Shown: piece after piece, positions 51,325 through 61,481 of the stretch
Layout of the letters: each line of letters starts with the position of its first letter
Position numbering within the stretch: the stretch's first letter is position 1
Assembly (NCBI GenBank): GCA_963849695.1
Contig: CAWKIT010000031.1
Location: 114,649-178,648, forward strand
DNA: 64,000 bases
Origin: DASSUW01 sp963849695
Lineage (GTDB): Bacteria; Actinomycetota; Thermoleophilia; Solirubrobacterales; Solirubrobacteraceae
Direction: 5' to 3'
Position numbers and translations under genes: made by a program
The notes under the pieces: generated by a model
What the model was told of the DNA's origin: nothing
Databases searched by the model: none
The model's input: only the letters and a program-made list of their open reading frames with translations

Positions 51325-52672
51325 GGACGGTCCCGTCCTCGATCCGCCGTGGACCACGTACGGTCACGGCACCGCGAACGACGACCTCGCGGCCGAAGGT
51401 GACATCGCCTTCGACCGCGAGGCGTTCGCATTCCACCAGCGACGGAGCGCCGGCCGGGAAGCGCGCGTCGAAGTCGCCCAGGAGCTTGTAGTGCTCGTCG
51501 TCGAGGTCGACCACCGGCGGGGTGCCGTCGCGCGGCGGCGCCAGCTCCACGCGCGCGTCGCCGGTCAGCACGTACGCGTCCGACCGCAGCGCCAGCAGGT
51601 CCTCGGTGGTCTTGACCGGGGAGAAGCGCCGGCGCGGGACGAGCACGGGCTGCGCGCCCTCGAACACGCCGATCGCGGCGCCCATCGCGGTCTCGAGCTG
51701 GAACACCTCGGGCGTCGACTTGTCGCCGGGATCGACGGTCTTGCGGTTGACGATCAGCGGCAGCCCCAGCACGCCCTCGCGCTCGCGCAGCACGTCCGCC
51801 AGGGCGCGCAGATCGACCCACAGGTTGTTGGTGTTCACGTACCGGTGGCGCCCGATGTCCTGCAGCGCGTCGAGGTCCTCCTTCGGCGTCTGCGCGCTCT
51901 CTCGCAGCAGGTGGCCGCCGGCCGGCCGGCGCGCGATGTGGCCTCCCTTGCGATCGGCCTCGGTGCGCTGCGTGACCTCCATCGCGAACGGGATCTGCTC
52001 GCGCGCGATCCACGCCAGGATCCGCGGCTCGAGCACCGCCCCGAGGTTGTCGGAGTTCGACACGAAGGCGTAGCGATAGCCGCGGTCGAGCAGCGCCTCG
52101 AGCATCCCCGAGGTCAGCAGCGCGGTGTAGAGGTCGCCGTGGCCGGGCGGGCACCACTCGAGCGACGGGTCGTCCGGCCACTCGACCGGCATCAGGTCGT
52201 CGACCCGGATCTTCGGCTCCTTGTGCTGGACGAAGTCCGGCGGCACGTCGGACTCCAGCCCGGCGTGCCGTGCCAGCGCCTCGAGCGCGTCGTCGTGCGT
52301 GTAGAAGGAGTTCATGAGCACGAGCGGCAGCCGCGCGCCCGTCCGCTCGCGCAGCTCGAGCACCTGCCGGGCGATCACGTCGAGGAACGTCTGCCCGTCC
52401 TTGGCCTCGATCAGCGACTTGGCGCGGGTCATGCCCATGCTCGTGCCGAGCCCGCCGTTGAGCTTGAGCACCACCGCCTCGTCGAGCGGCGCGTCCGCGT
52501 CGGGCAGGTCGTCGAACGCCTGCGGGTCCTCGACCGGCTCGATCTCGGACTCGGGCAGCATGCCCGTCTCGCCCTCCGCCAGCTGGCGGTAGTAGTGCTC
52601 GAAGGTGTCGATCGCCGCGTCGGGGAGACCTTCGCGGCGCATCTTCTCGATGCTCGCCCGCAGCCCGTCCAT
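51317..52672 (-). CDS. UTP-glucose-1-phosphate uridylyltransferase, eukaryotic-type (UDPGP family)
   Basis: A 451-residue enzyme with the nucleotide-binding loop VVLKLNGGLGTSMGMTRAKS, the uridine/sugar region SLEWCPPGHGDLYTAL, the FVSNSDNLGAVLEPRIL block and the catalytic lysine in DLLALRSD preceded by FSPVKTTED. The C-terminus ends in a left-handed beta-helix (EGDVTFGREVVVRGAVTVRG). These signatures belong to the UGP2-like family, unrelated in sequence to bacterial GalU. It makes UDP-glucose for glycans. It starts five bases after the adenosylhomocysteinase-like gene. Confidence 0.93.
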   Translation of the reverse strand: MDGLRASIEKMRREGLPDAAIDTFEHYYRQLAEGETGMLPESEIEPVEDPQAFDDLPDADAPLDEAVVLKLNGGLGTSMGMTRAKSLIEAKDGQTFLDVIARQVLELRERTGARLPLVLMNSFYTHDDALEALARHAGLESDVPPDFVQHKEPKIRVDDLMPVEWPDDPSLEWCPPGHGDLYTALLTSGMLEALLDRGYRYAFVSNSDNLGAVLEPRILAWIAREQIPFAMEVTQRTEADRKGGHIARRPAGGHLLRESAQTPKEDLDALQDIGRHRYVNTNNLWVDLRALADVLREREGVLGLPLIVNRKTVDPGDKSTPEVFQLETAMGAAIGVFEGAQPVLVPRRRFSPVKTTEDLLALRSDAYVLTGDARVELAPPRDGTPPVVDLDDEHYKLLGDFDARFPAGAPSLVECERLAVEGDVTFGREVVVRGAVTVRGPRRIEDGTVLS

Positions 52673-52677
52673 CGCGG

Positions 52678-53928
52678 TCAATCTACCCCCCAGCCGCGCA
52701 GATACCGCTCCTGCTCGGGGCTCAGCGTGTCGATCCGCACGCCGAGCGAGGCGAGCTTGAGCGCGGCCACCTCGCGGTCGATCCCGTCGGGCACCGGATG
52801 CACGCCGGGCGGGAGCTCGGCGCCGCGGCGCGCGAGGTCCTCGGCGGCGAGCGCCTGGAGCGCGAACGAGATGTCCATCACCGCCGCCGGGTGGCCCTCG
52901 GCGGCGGCCAGGTTGACCACCCGCCCGGCGGCGAGCAGGTTCAGGCGCCGCTCGCCGAGCGTGAACTGCTCGACCAGCGGGCGGACCTCGCGCGCGCCGT
53001 CGGCCTGGTCGCGCAGCCCCACGATGTCGATCTCGACGTCGAAGTGGCCGGCGTTGGCGAGCACGGCGCCGTCCTTCATGCGCTCGAAGTGCTCGCCGCG
53101 CAGCACGTCGCGGCCGCCGGTGACGGTCACGAACACGTCGCCGCGCGCCGCGGCCTCGAGCGCGGGCAGCACCTCGAAGCCGTCCATCCGCGCCTCGAGC
53201 GCCCGCAGCGGGTCGACCTCGCACACGATCACCGAGGCGCCGAGCCCGTGGCCGCGCAGCGCGATCCCCTTTCCCGCCCAGCCGTAGCCGAGCACCACCA
53301 GCGTGCGCCCGGCGAGCAGCAGGTTGGTCGTGCGCAGGATGCCGTCGAGCGCCGACTGGCCGGTGCCGAAGCGGTCGTTGATCGCGCGCTCGGTGAACGC
53401 CTCGTTGACCGCGATCACCGGGCAGGCGAGCTTGCCCTCCGCCTCCAGCGCGCGCAGCCGCACGAGCCCGGTGGTGGTCTCCTCGGTGCCGCCGAGCAGG
53501 CCGTCGAGCAGGTCGGGCCGGGCGAGGTGGAGCGCCGTCAGCAGGTCGGCGCCGTCGTCGAGCGTGATCCGCGGGCCGCGCGCCACGACGGCGGCCACCC
53601 GCGCCGCCCACGCCTCGGCGTCGTCGCCGCGCACGGCGTGCACCTCGGTGCCGCCGGAGGCCAGCGCGGCGGCGACGTCGTCCTGCGTCGCGAACGGGTT
53701 GGACGCGCAGAGCGCGACGTCTGCGCCTCCGGCCGCCAGCGCCCGGACCAGGTTCGCGGTCTCCGACGTGACGTGCAGGCAGGCGCCGACCACGAGCCCC
53801 TCCAGCGGGCGCTCGCGCGCGAACCGATCCTGGATCGAGAGCAGGACGGGCATCTGCCCGCCGGCCCACTCGATGCGGGCCTCGCCTGCGTCCGCGAGCG
53901 CTTCGTCGGCGACCTCAGAGGCGGCCAT
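52678..53928 (-). CDS. Adenosylhomocysteinase, short archaeal/Thermotoga-type
   Basis: A 416-residue enzyme with GTEETTTGLVRLRALEAEGK, CPVIAVNEAFTERAINDRFG and GQSALDGILRTTNLLLAGRT, the short-form signatures. The NAD loop is VVLGYGWAGKGIALRGHGLG, and the conserved HPAAVMD histidine is present. It lacks the roughly 40-residue insertions of the bacterial/eukaryotic form. The window also carries the canonical long form (55385-56809), so this organism has both. The short relative in some archaea prefers S-inosylhomocysteine, so a different substrate is possible. Overlaps the decarboxylase gene by one base (TGATG). Confidence 0.9.
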   Translation of the reverse strand: MAASEVADEALADAGEARIEWAGGQMPVLLSIQDRFARERPLEGLVVGACLHVTSETANLVRALAAGGADVALCASNPFATQDDVAAALASGGTEVHAVRGDDAEAWAARVAAVVARGPRITLDDGADLLTALHLARPDLLDGLLGGTEETTTGLVRLRALEAEGKLACPVIAVNEAFTERAINDRFGTGQSALDGILRTTNLLLAGRTLVVLGYGWAGKGIALRGHGLGASVIVCEVDPLRALEARMDGFEVLPALEAAARGDVFVTVTGGRDVLRGEHFERMKDGAVLANAGHFDVEIDIVGLRDQADGAREVRPLVEQFTLGERRLNLLAAGRVVNLAAAEGHPAAVMDISFALQALAAEDLARRGAELPPGVHPVPDGIDREVAALKLASLGVRIDTLSPEQERYLRGWGVD

Positions 53929-55265
53929 CACGACCGCGCGGCGGCGAAGGCCGCGATCAGGCGGTCGATGTCGGCCTCGGTGGTCGACCAGTTCGACACC
54001 GACACGCGGATGGCGGCGCGGCCCTCCCACACCGTGCCGCCCAGCCATGCCTCGCCACTGCGCTGGACGGCGGCGACCGCGGCGCGCGTGGCCTCGTCGT
54101 CGTCGTCGAAGCGCACCAGGACCTGGTTGAGCACGACGTCGTTGAGGATCTCGGCACCGAGCGCGCGCAGGCCGTCGGCAGCCCGGCGCGCCAGCGCGCA
54201 GTTGCGCTCGACGAGCTCGGCGATCCCCGCGCGGCCGAGCTGGCGGAGCGCGGCATAGACGGGCATCGCGCGGGCGCGCCGCGAGGACTCCGGGACATGG
54301 GCGATCGGGTCGCGCCCGCCCTCCTGCGGCAGGTAGCTGGCGGCGACGCCCATGGCGGCGTTCAGCGCGGAGCGGTCGGCGACGATCGCGAGCCCGCCGT
54401 CGTAGGGGACGTTGAGCCACTTGTGGGCGTCGACCGCCCACGAGTCGGCGCGCTCGGCGCCCTGCACGAGGTGGCGCAGGCTCGGAGCGGCCGCCGCCCA
54501 CAGCCCGAAGGCGCCGTCGACGTGCAGCCACGCCCCGTGCTCCCGCGCGGCGTCGGCGATCGCGTCGAGCGGGTCGCAGGCGCCGGTGTTGACCTCGCCG
54601 GCCTGGGCGCAGACGATGGTCGGGCCGTCGGTGAGCGCGAGCTCGCGGGCGTCGATCGCACCGCCCGGCGCGGGCACGCGGACGGCGCGCCCCGGCCCCA
54701 GCCCGGCGTAGCGGAGCGCGACGAGCATCGCGGCGTGGACGTGCTCGCCGACCACGAGCCGGATCGGCGGCGCGCCGGCCAGCCCGTCGGCCTCGACGTC
54801 CCAGCCGTGACGCGCGAGCACGGCGTGGCGGGCGGCGAGGATGCAGGTGAAGTTGGCCATCGTGGCGCCGGTCGTGAACCCCACCCCGGCTCTCCCCGGC
54901 AGCCCGAGCGCATCGAGCACCCAGCGCTCGGTGACCGCCTCGACCGCCGCCGCCGCCGGCGAGCTGACGAGGCTGAACGCGTTCTGGTCCCAGGCGCTGA
55001 CGAGCCAGTCGGCCGCCAGCGCCGCCGGCAGGGCGCCGCCGGTGACGAAGCCGAAGTAGCGCGGCCCGGGGCTGGCGACGGTCGCAGGGCCGACGGCGGC
55101 GGCCAGCCGCTCGATCACGTCGCGCGGGTCCTCGCCGCTCTCGGGCAGCGGCTCGTCGAGCGCGGCGACGACGTCCTCGTACCCGGTCGACCCACCCACC
55201 GGCCGCTCGCCGAGCAGGGCGAGATGCTCCTCGGCCAGCTCGGCGGCCCGGCGCAGCACGGTCAC
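53928..55265 (-). CDS. Group II PLP-dependent decarboxylase (aromatic amino acid type)
   Basis: A 445-residue fold-type I enzyme. FTTGATMANFTCILAARHAV contacts the cofactor phosphate, HVDGAFGLWAAAAP includes the aspartate that pairs with the pyridine nitrogen, and the Schiff-base lysine is in WAVDAHKWLNVPYDGG. Members decarboxylate aromatic amino acids, glutamate or tyrosine; some plant and bacterial members are aldehyde synthases. The substrate cannot be chosen from sequence alone. It is the first gene of the operon with the short adenosylhomocysteinase and the UDP-glucose enzyme. Confidence 0.88.
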   Translation of the reverse strand: MTVLRRAAELAEEHLALLGERPVGGSTGYEDVVAALDEPLPESGEDPRDVIERLAAAVGPATVASPGPRYFGFVTGGALPAALAADWLVSAWDQNAFSLVSSPAAAAVEAVTERWVLDALGLPGRAGVGFTTGATMANFTCILAARHAVLARHGWDVEADGLAGAPPIRLVVGEHVHAAMLVALRYAGLGPGRAVRVPAPGGAIDARELALTDGPTIVCAQAGEVNTGACDPLDAIADAAREHGAWLHVDGAFGLWAAAAPSLRHLVQGAERADSWAVDAHKWLNVPYDGGLAIVADRSALNAAMGVAASYLPQEGGRDPIAHVPESSRRARAMPVYAALRQLGRAGIAELVERNCALARRAADGLRALGAEILNDVVLNQVLVRFDDDDEATRAAVAAVQRSGEAWLGGTVWEGRAAIRVSVSNWSTTEADIDRLIAAFAAARS

Positions 55266-55301
55266 CGGCCTAGTCTCTCAGGCCTGGCCGGCGCGCCGCG
55301 A

Positions 55302-55333
55302 GCGCTCCTCGCCGAGGCCACGGCGAGGAGCGC
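55302..55333 (-). terminator. Hairpin terminator after ahcY
   Basis: Perfect 12-base arms GCGCTCCTCGCC (55302-55313) and GGCGAGGAGCGC (55322-55333) around an 8-base loop separate ahcY from the decarboxylase gene. The T run is short. Confidence 0.65.
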
Positions 55334-55384
55334 GTCAGGGCGGCCTTCCCCGTCAGACCTGCAGGCCGGCTGCCCGCAGGGGCA

Positions 55385-56809
<1,425 letters not shown>

Positions 56810-56817
56810 TTGTCTCC

Positions 56818-57240
56818 TCAGGGGGTGGCGGTCAGAGCGGCGGCCTCGAGCAGGCGCTCGTGCTTCTCCTGCTCCCAGTGCAGCCAGTCCGCGGCGGGCA
56901 CGTCGGCGGGACGCTCGGCGCGAGCCTCGATCCAGGTGCCGATCGCCGCGCGCAGGCCGGGCTCTCGCCGCAGGCGTGCCGCGAACGCGACGTCGGACAG
57001 CCCGATCTCCTGCGTCTCGAGCAGCTCGCGCAGTGTGCGCAGGCGCTGGAGCTCGGCCGGGCCGTAGAGGCGGTAGCCGGATGCCGAGCGTGCCGGCTCG
57101 ACGAGCCCGACGCGCTCTACATAGCGCAGCATCCGCGGCGACCAGCCGGTGGTCTCCGCCGCCTCGTGGATCGTGAGGGCGAAAACTCTGCCCGCCGTGG
57201 AAGCGTCGTTGTCGGTGGATATGTCGTTTCCGGCGTCCAT
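56818..57240 (-). CDS. MerR-family transcriptional regulator upstream of ahcY
   Basis: A 140-residue protein with the winged helix in LTIHEAAETTGWSPRMLRYV, ERVGLVEPARSASGYRLYGP and AELQRLRTLRELLETQEIGL, the MerR DNA-binding domain, then a short helical effector part (WLHWEQEKHERLLEAAAL). No cysteine metal site is seen, so it is not a metal sensor. The stop is eight bases before ahcY, so ahcY is its probable target; the effector could be SAH, adenosine or another cycle metabolite (inferred). The dyad at 57261-57286 overlaps its promoter. Confidence 0.88.
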   Translation of the reverse strand: MDAGNDISTDNDASTAGRVFALTIHEAAETTGWSPRMLRYVERVGLVEPARSASGYRLYGPAELQRLRTLRELLETQEIGLSDVAFAARLRREPGLRAAIGTWIEARAERPADVPAADWLHWEQEKHERLLEAAALTATP

Positions 57241-57260
57241 CCGGCGGACCAGTGTATCGC

Positions 57261-57286
57261 AACCCTGACATAACTGTGTCAAGGTT
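57261..57286. promoter_or_regulatory. Dyad overlapping the MerR-ahcY promoter
   Basis: The imperfect palindrome runs AACCCTGACATAA then CTGTGTCAAGGTT, 11 of 13 positions matching. On the minus strand it contains TTGACA as a -35 hexamer, with ATACAC 19 bases further on as a weak -10. Long spacers of this kind are typical of MerR-controlled promoters. Confidence 0.55.
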
Positions 57287-57320
57287 CGATGCATACTGAG
57301 CCGCATACGATCTCCTGTCG

Positions 57321-58256
57321 ATGCACCCCGTGTATGACGTGCTGCGCTCGCGCCTGCGCGAGGGCTCCTCGCCCGGCGTTCGCAGCGACCCCTACCGGGT
57401 CGCGGTGGTGCTGGAGGGCGGCGGGATGCGCGGGGTCGTCTCGGCCGGCATGACGGCGGCGCTGGAGCGGCTCGGGCTGACGCGCTGCTTCGACCTCGTG
57501 GTCGGCTCCTCGGCCGGTGCCTTGAATGCCGCAGCGCTCGTGGCGGGAGTCGCGCGCCCGGCGGCGGCGATGTACCACACGGTGCTGGCGTCGCGGAAGT
57601 TCGTCAACCCGATCCGGCTGCTGTTCGGCCGGCCCGCGCTCGACGTGCGGTTCGTGCTCGCCCACGCGAGCACCGACGTCGACGCCGAGCGCCACGAGCG
57701 GGCGATCGCGAGCCCGATCGCGCTCCACTGCGTCGCGCTCGACGTCGACAGCGCGCGGACGCGGGAGTTCACCGGCATGCGCACGAAGGACGAGCTGTGG
57801 CAGGTGCTGCTCGCCACGACCCGGATGCCGTGGGTCGGCGGTGAGCCCGTGCCGATCGACGGCCGGCGCTACATCGACGGTGCGCTCACCTGCCCGATCC
57901 CGGTCGGGCACGCGGTGGACGCCGGCGCGACGCACGTGCTGGTACTGCAGACCCGCCCCTACGGCGTGCCGCGGTCGGCCGGCGGGCGGATGAGCGAGCG
58001 GCTCATCGCCCGCCACCTGCACGGGCTGAACCCCGCGCTCGTGCCGCTCTGGCACGGCCGCGTCGCCGCCTACGAGGATCTGGTGGCCGACATCGCGCGA
58101 CGCTCCGAGGCGCCCGGCGGCGATGGACCGTACATGGTCGGCCTGCGGCCGCCCGCGGGCACGCCGGTGGTGACGCAGCTCGAGCGCCGGCCCGAGGTCC
58201 TGGCGCGCGCGGCGGCCGACGCCGAGCAGCTCGTGATGGAGAAGCTCGGCGCGTGA
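57321..58256 (+). CDS. Patatin-like phospholipase
   Basis: A 311-residue protein with the patatin oxyanion loop LEGGGMRGV, the nucleophile elbow GSSAG (S64), and the catalytic aspartate in YIDGALTCPIPV (D186). The family hydrolyses acyl groups from lipids using a Ser-Asp dyad; in bacteria some act on phospholipids in signalling or as effectors. No signal peptide or toxin feature is seen. It is divergent from the MerR gene and leads into the aldo/keto reductase with a GTGA overlap. Confidence 0.9.
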   Translation: MHPVYDVLRSRLREGSSPGVRSDPYRVAVVLEGGGMRGVVSAGMTAALERLGLTRCFDLVVGSSAGALNAAALVAGVARPAAAMYHTVLASRKFVNPIRLLFGRPALDVRFVLAHASTDVDAERHERAIASPIALHCVALDVDSARTREFTGMRTKDELWQVLLATTRMPWVGGEPVPIDGRRYIDGALTCPIPVGHAVDAGATHVLVLQTRPYGVPRSAGGRMSERLIARHLHGLNPALVPLWHGRVAAYEDLVADIARRSEAPGGDGPYMVGLRPPAGTPVVTQLERRPEVLARAAADAEQLVMEKLGA

Positions 58257-59170
58257 CGACCGTCGGCCTCGGGCTCGCCGCGCTCGGCCGGCCCGCCTAC
58301 ATCAACCTCGGCCACGGCGCCGACCTGGGCGAGGACCGCAGCCCGGACGCGCTGCGAGCGCGCACCCACGAAGTGCTCGACCACGCCTACTCCCGGGGCG
58401 TCCGGTACTTCGACGCGGCGCGGTCGTACGGCCTCGCCGAGAACTTCCTCGGCGGCTGGCTGCGAAGCCGCCGGCCGGCCGGCGTGACCGTGGCCTCGAA
58501 GTGGGGCTACACCTACACCGCCGACTGGCAGATCGATGTCGCGGCCCACGAGGTCAAGGACCTCAGCACCGCGACGCTGAGGCGCCAGCTCGCCGAGACG
58601 CGCGAGCACCTCGGCGAGTGGCTGCAGCTGTACCAGATCCACTCGGCCACGATCGAGAGCGGCGTGCTCGAGGACGGCGGGGTCCTGGGCGAGCTCGCCG
58701 CCTTGCGCGAGACCGGCGTTGCGATCGGCCTCACCGCGACCGGCGCCGACCAGGCGGCGACGATCGACCGCGCGGTCGAGACCGGCGCCTTCGACGCGGT
58801 GCAGGCGACGTGGAACCTGCACGAGCGCACGGCCGGTCCGGCGCTCGCGACCGCGCACGAGGCCGGCCTGCGCGTGGTCGTCAAGGAGTCCGTCGCCAAC
58901 GGGCGGCTGGCCGGGGCTGCGGCGCCGCCGGAGCTGGCGGCGGCGGCACGCGAGCGCGGCGTCGGGCCCGACGCGATCGCGATCGCGGCCGCACTCGCGC
59001 AGCCCTGGAGCGACGTCGTGCTCAGCGGCGCGTCGACCGTCGAGATGCTCGACAGCAACCTCGCGGCGCTCGAGGTGACGTACGATGCGGAGCTCGACGA
59101 GCGCCTCGCGGGCTTCGCCGAGCCATCAGCCGACTACTGGGGGGAACGTGCAGCGCTGGACTGGAACTGA
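58253..59170 (+). CDS. Aldo/keto reductase
   Basis: A 305-residue TIM-barrel reductase with GTG start. The catalytic set is present: aspartate and tyrosine in GVRYFDAARSYGLAENF, lysine in TVASKWGY and histidine in YQIHSATIES. The cofactor region is AAALAQPWSDVVLSGASTVE. AKRs reduce aldehydes and ketones with NADPH; the substrate is unknown. It follows the patatin gene in one operon. Confidence 0.9.
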   Translation: MTTVGLGLAALGRPAYINLGHGADLGEDRSPDALRARTHEVLDHAYSRGVRYFDAARSYGLAENFLGGWLRSRRPAGVTVASKWGYTYTADWQIDVAAHEVKDLSTATLRRQLAETREHLGEWLQLYQIHSATIESGVLEDGGVLGELAALRETGVAIGLTATGADQAATIDRAVETGAFDAVQATWNLHERTAGPALATAHEAGLRVVVKESVANGRLAGAAAPPELAAAARERGVGPDAIAIAAALAQPWSDVVLSGASTVEMLDSNLAALEVTYDAELDERLAGFAEPSADYWGERAALDWN

Positions 59171-59210
59171 CAGCCGCGAACCATCGTGGCGCGGGGTCCG
59201 TAGGACGAAT

Positions 59211-60113
59211 ATGGCCTCCAAGACGCTCTGTGTCGTCCTCGTCTTCGCCGCCGCCCTGGCCATCGCGCCCGCGGCAGGCGCCCGCCCGTTCCCCGAGACC
59301 ATCGCGCTGCCGAACGAGTGGCGGCCGGAGGGGATCGCCACGGGCAAGGGCTCGACGTTCTATGTCTCCTCGATCCCGCAAGGCGCCGTCTGGCGCGGCG
59401 ACTACCGGACCGGCGAGGGCTCCGTCCTCGTCGAGCCGCGGGCCGGACGCAACCACATCGGCCTGAAGTTCGACCACCGGGGCGACCGCCTGTTCGTCGC
59501 CGGCGGCGCGTCGAAGGGGATCTACGTCTACGACGCCCGCACGGGTGACGACGTCAGGGCCTATCCGGTCCCCGAGGCGGGCTTCATCAACGACGTCGTG
59601 GTGACGCGCGACGGCGCCTGGTTCACCGACTCGCAGATGCAGCAGCTGTACTTCGTGCCGATCGGCCGCCGGGGCGAGCTCGGCGAGCTGCAGCGGGTCC
59701 CGATCACGGGCGACCTCGTCTATACGGCGGGTTTCAACGCCAACGGGATCACCGCGACCCCGAACGGCAAGCACCTGATCATCGTCCAGAGCAACACCGG
59801 CCGGCTGTTCGTCTCGGACCCCGCCGGAGACACGCGCGAGATCACGCTCGACGAGCCGGTGCCGAACGGCGACGGGATCCTGCTGCAGGGGCACACGCTG
59901 TACGTCGTGCAGAACCAGCTCAACCGGATCGCGGTCGTCGACCTCGACGGCCTGCGCTCAGGCGAGGTCGAGCGCTACCTAACCGACCCGCGCTTCGACA
60001 TTCCGACGACGATCGCCGCGTTCGGCAGCGCGCTGTACGCGGTCAACGCGCGCTTCAACCGGCCCGACACCTCACCGGACGACATCATCCGGGTCGAGCC
60101 GCGCCGCCACTGA
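59211..60113 (+). CDS. Secreted SMP-30/gluconolactonase-like beta-propeller protein
   Basis: A 300-residue protein with a signal peptide (LCVVLVFAAALAIAPAAGAR) and six-bladed propeller sequence: LPNEWRPEGIATGKGSTFYV, FINDVVVTRDGAWFTDSQMQ, FNANGITATPNGKHLIIVQS and NGDGILLQGHTLYVVQNQLN. The conserved N-D and N-G residues sit where calcium binds in SMP-30 or strictosidine-synthase-like lactonases. Substrate unknown; exported location suggests hydrolysis of environmental lactones or simply binding. The ATG at 59211 is the only start that keeps the signal peptide intact. Confidence 0.85.
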   Translation: MASKTLCVVLVFAAALAIAPAAGARPFPETIALPNEWRPEGIATGKGSTFYVSSIPQGAVWRGDYRTGEGSVLVEPRAGRNHIGLKFDHRGDRLFVAGGASKGIYVYDARTGDDVRAYPVPEAGFINDVVVTRDGAWFTDSQMQQLYFVPIGRRGELGELQRVPITGDLVYTAGFNANGITATPNGKHLIIVQSNTGRLFVSDPAGDTREITLDEPVPNGDGILLQGHTLYVVQNQLNRIAVVDLDGLRSGEVERYLTDPRFDIPTTIAAFGSALYAVNARFNRPDTSPDDIIRVEPRRH

Positions 60114-60122
60114 GCCACCATC

Positions 60123-60150
60123 GGCGCCGGCTCCTGGCGGGGCCGGCGCC
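60123..60150. terminator. Bidirectional terminator hairpin
   Basis: Arms GGCGCCGGC (60123-60131) and GCCGGCGCC (60142-60150) form nine pairs between the convergent propeller and acidic-repeat genes. Confidence 0.6.
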
Positions 60151-60159
60151 GGCCGGGCG

Positions 60160-60438
60160 TCACTCGCTCGTGGGGCTCTCCTCGAGGCCCTCGCTGAAGC
60201 GCCGCTCGACGGTCTTCTCGGGCGTGTCGGGCAGCTCCTCGACGCCCTCGCTGAAGCGCCCGCGGTCCTCGACGTCGCTCTCCGGTCCGTCCCGGAGGCC
60301 GCGCGCGAAGTCGGGCTCGAGCTCCTCGTCCGGCGTGTCCGGCTTGTGGTCGAGGCCTTCCTCGAAGCCCGACTGCTTCTGCTCGGGCCCCGCAGGACCC
60401 TCTTGTTCGGAGGGATCGTGCTCTGGGTTGCGTTCCAT
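60160..60438 (-). CDS. Small acidic internal-repeat protein
   Basis: A 92-residue, very acidic, probably unfolded protein. A unit of about 25 residues recurs: GFEEGLDHKPDTPDEELEPD, then RFSEGVEELPDTPEKTVERR, and RFSEGLEESPTSE. The F-S-E-G-x-E, P-D-T-P-E and V-E-R-R pieces repeat in order. No cysteines, no signal peptide and no known domain. It starts two bases after the epimerase stop, so it belongs to that operon. I do not recognise a function; similar R-F-S-E-G repeats occur in other actinobacteria by recollection only. Confidence 0.75.
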   Translation of the reverse strand: MERNPEHDPSEQEGPAGPEQKQSGFEEGLDHKPDTPDEELEPDFARGLRDGPESDVEDRGRFSEGVEELPDTPEKTVERRFSEGLEESPTSE

Positions 60439-60440
60439 AT

Positions 60441-61481
60441 CTATTTGGTACCCGCGCCAACCTGCCGCGACTCATCCGCCGGGGGCCACGCCGGCAGCGG
60501 CCGCGTGACGCGGCCGTCCGCGATCGCCCACTCGATCGTGCGGGCGAACGTGTCGCGGACGGGCGTATAGCGCAGCCCGAGCTCGCGCTCGGCGCGCGAG
60601 CCGTCGTAGCGATGACCGTGCAGCAGGGTGCGGACCATCGCGCGGCAGACGGGCGGTGAGCGGCGCGCGACGCGGAATCCGCGCTCGGCCAGCGCGGCGG
60701 CGGCTGAGGCGACCGCGGGCGGCAGGAACCGCGGACGCTCGCGTACCCCGGTCATGCCCGCGACGATCTCGAGCGCCTCGCGCGCGCTCAGCGTCGCGCC
60801 GCTGATCACGTAGCGCTCGCCGGGGAGGCCGCGCTCGGCGGCGAGCAGGTGGCCCTCGGTGCAGTCGCGGATGTCGACAAGGCTGATGTTGGTGTCGACG
60901 AACGCGCGCAGGCGACCGTTGAGGTACGCGATCATGATCTTGCCGGTCCCGCCTGCGCGGCCGGGTCCCTGGACCGAGGACGGGTTGACCGAGACGACCT
61001 CGACGCCGTTGAGGCGGCCGGCGGCGAGCGCCGCCTGCTCTCCCTCGTGCTTGGAGCGCTCGTAGTCCGAGAGGTACCACCCGCGGTGCGGCGAGCGCTC
61101 GTTGCCGACCGTCCCCCTCTCCTCGCCGAGCGCCGCCGCCGACGAGGTGAGGACCACGCGCCGTACGCCCGCGCGCGCGGCCGCCCGGACCGCGATCTCG
61201 GCGCCGCGGACGTTGGCGTGGAAGAGCTCCGCGGGGTCGTCCGGGCACAGCGTGTTGTAGCCGCCCACGTGGTAGAGCAGGTCACACCCCTCCATGGCGG
61301 CGGCCATCGCGTCCTCGTCCAGGAGGTCGCCGCGCGCGACCTCCGCGCCGCGCTCCGACACGGCTGCGGCGGCGGCGTCGGACCGGGCGAGCGCGACGAC
61401 ATCGTCACCGTGCTCTCGGAGGCCGGTGAGCAGCGCGCCGCCGAGCAGCCCGCTCCCGCCGGTGAGGAACACGCGGCTCAC
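60441..61481 (-). CDS. NAD-dependent epimerase/dehydratase family protein (HpnA-like)
   Basis: A 346-residue extended SDR with GTG start. The cofactor loop is VFLTGGSGLLGGALLTGLRE, and the catalytic residues are the serine in VVLTSSAAALGEE and the YERSK tyrosine-lysine pair. The ISLVDIRDCTEGHLLAAERG and GERYVISGATLSAREALEIV blocks match the group that includes hopanoid-associated sugar epimerase HpnA and dihydroflavonol reductases. It overlaps pgsA by GTGA, so it may act on an envelope lipid or sugar. Substrate unknown. Confidence 0.88.
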   Translation of the reverse strand: MSRVFLTGGSGLLGGALLTGLREHGDDVVALARSDAAAAAVSERGAEVARGDLLDEDAMAAAMEGCDLLYHVGGYNTLCPDDPAELFHANVRGAEIAVRAAARAGVRRVVLTSSAAALGEERGTVGNERSPHRGWYLSDYERSKHEGEQAALAAGRLNGVEVVSVNPSSVQGPGRAGGTGKIMIAYLNGRLRAFVDTNISLVDIRDCTEGHLLAAERGLPGERYVISGATLSAREALEIVAGMTGVRERPRFLPPAVASAAAALAERGFRVARRSPPVCRAMVRTLLHGHRYDGSRAERELGLRYTPVRDTFARTIEWAIADGRVTRPLPAWPPADESRQVGAGTK

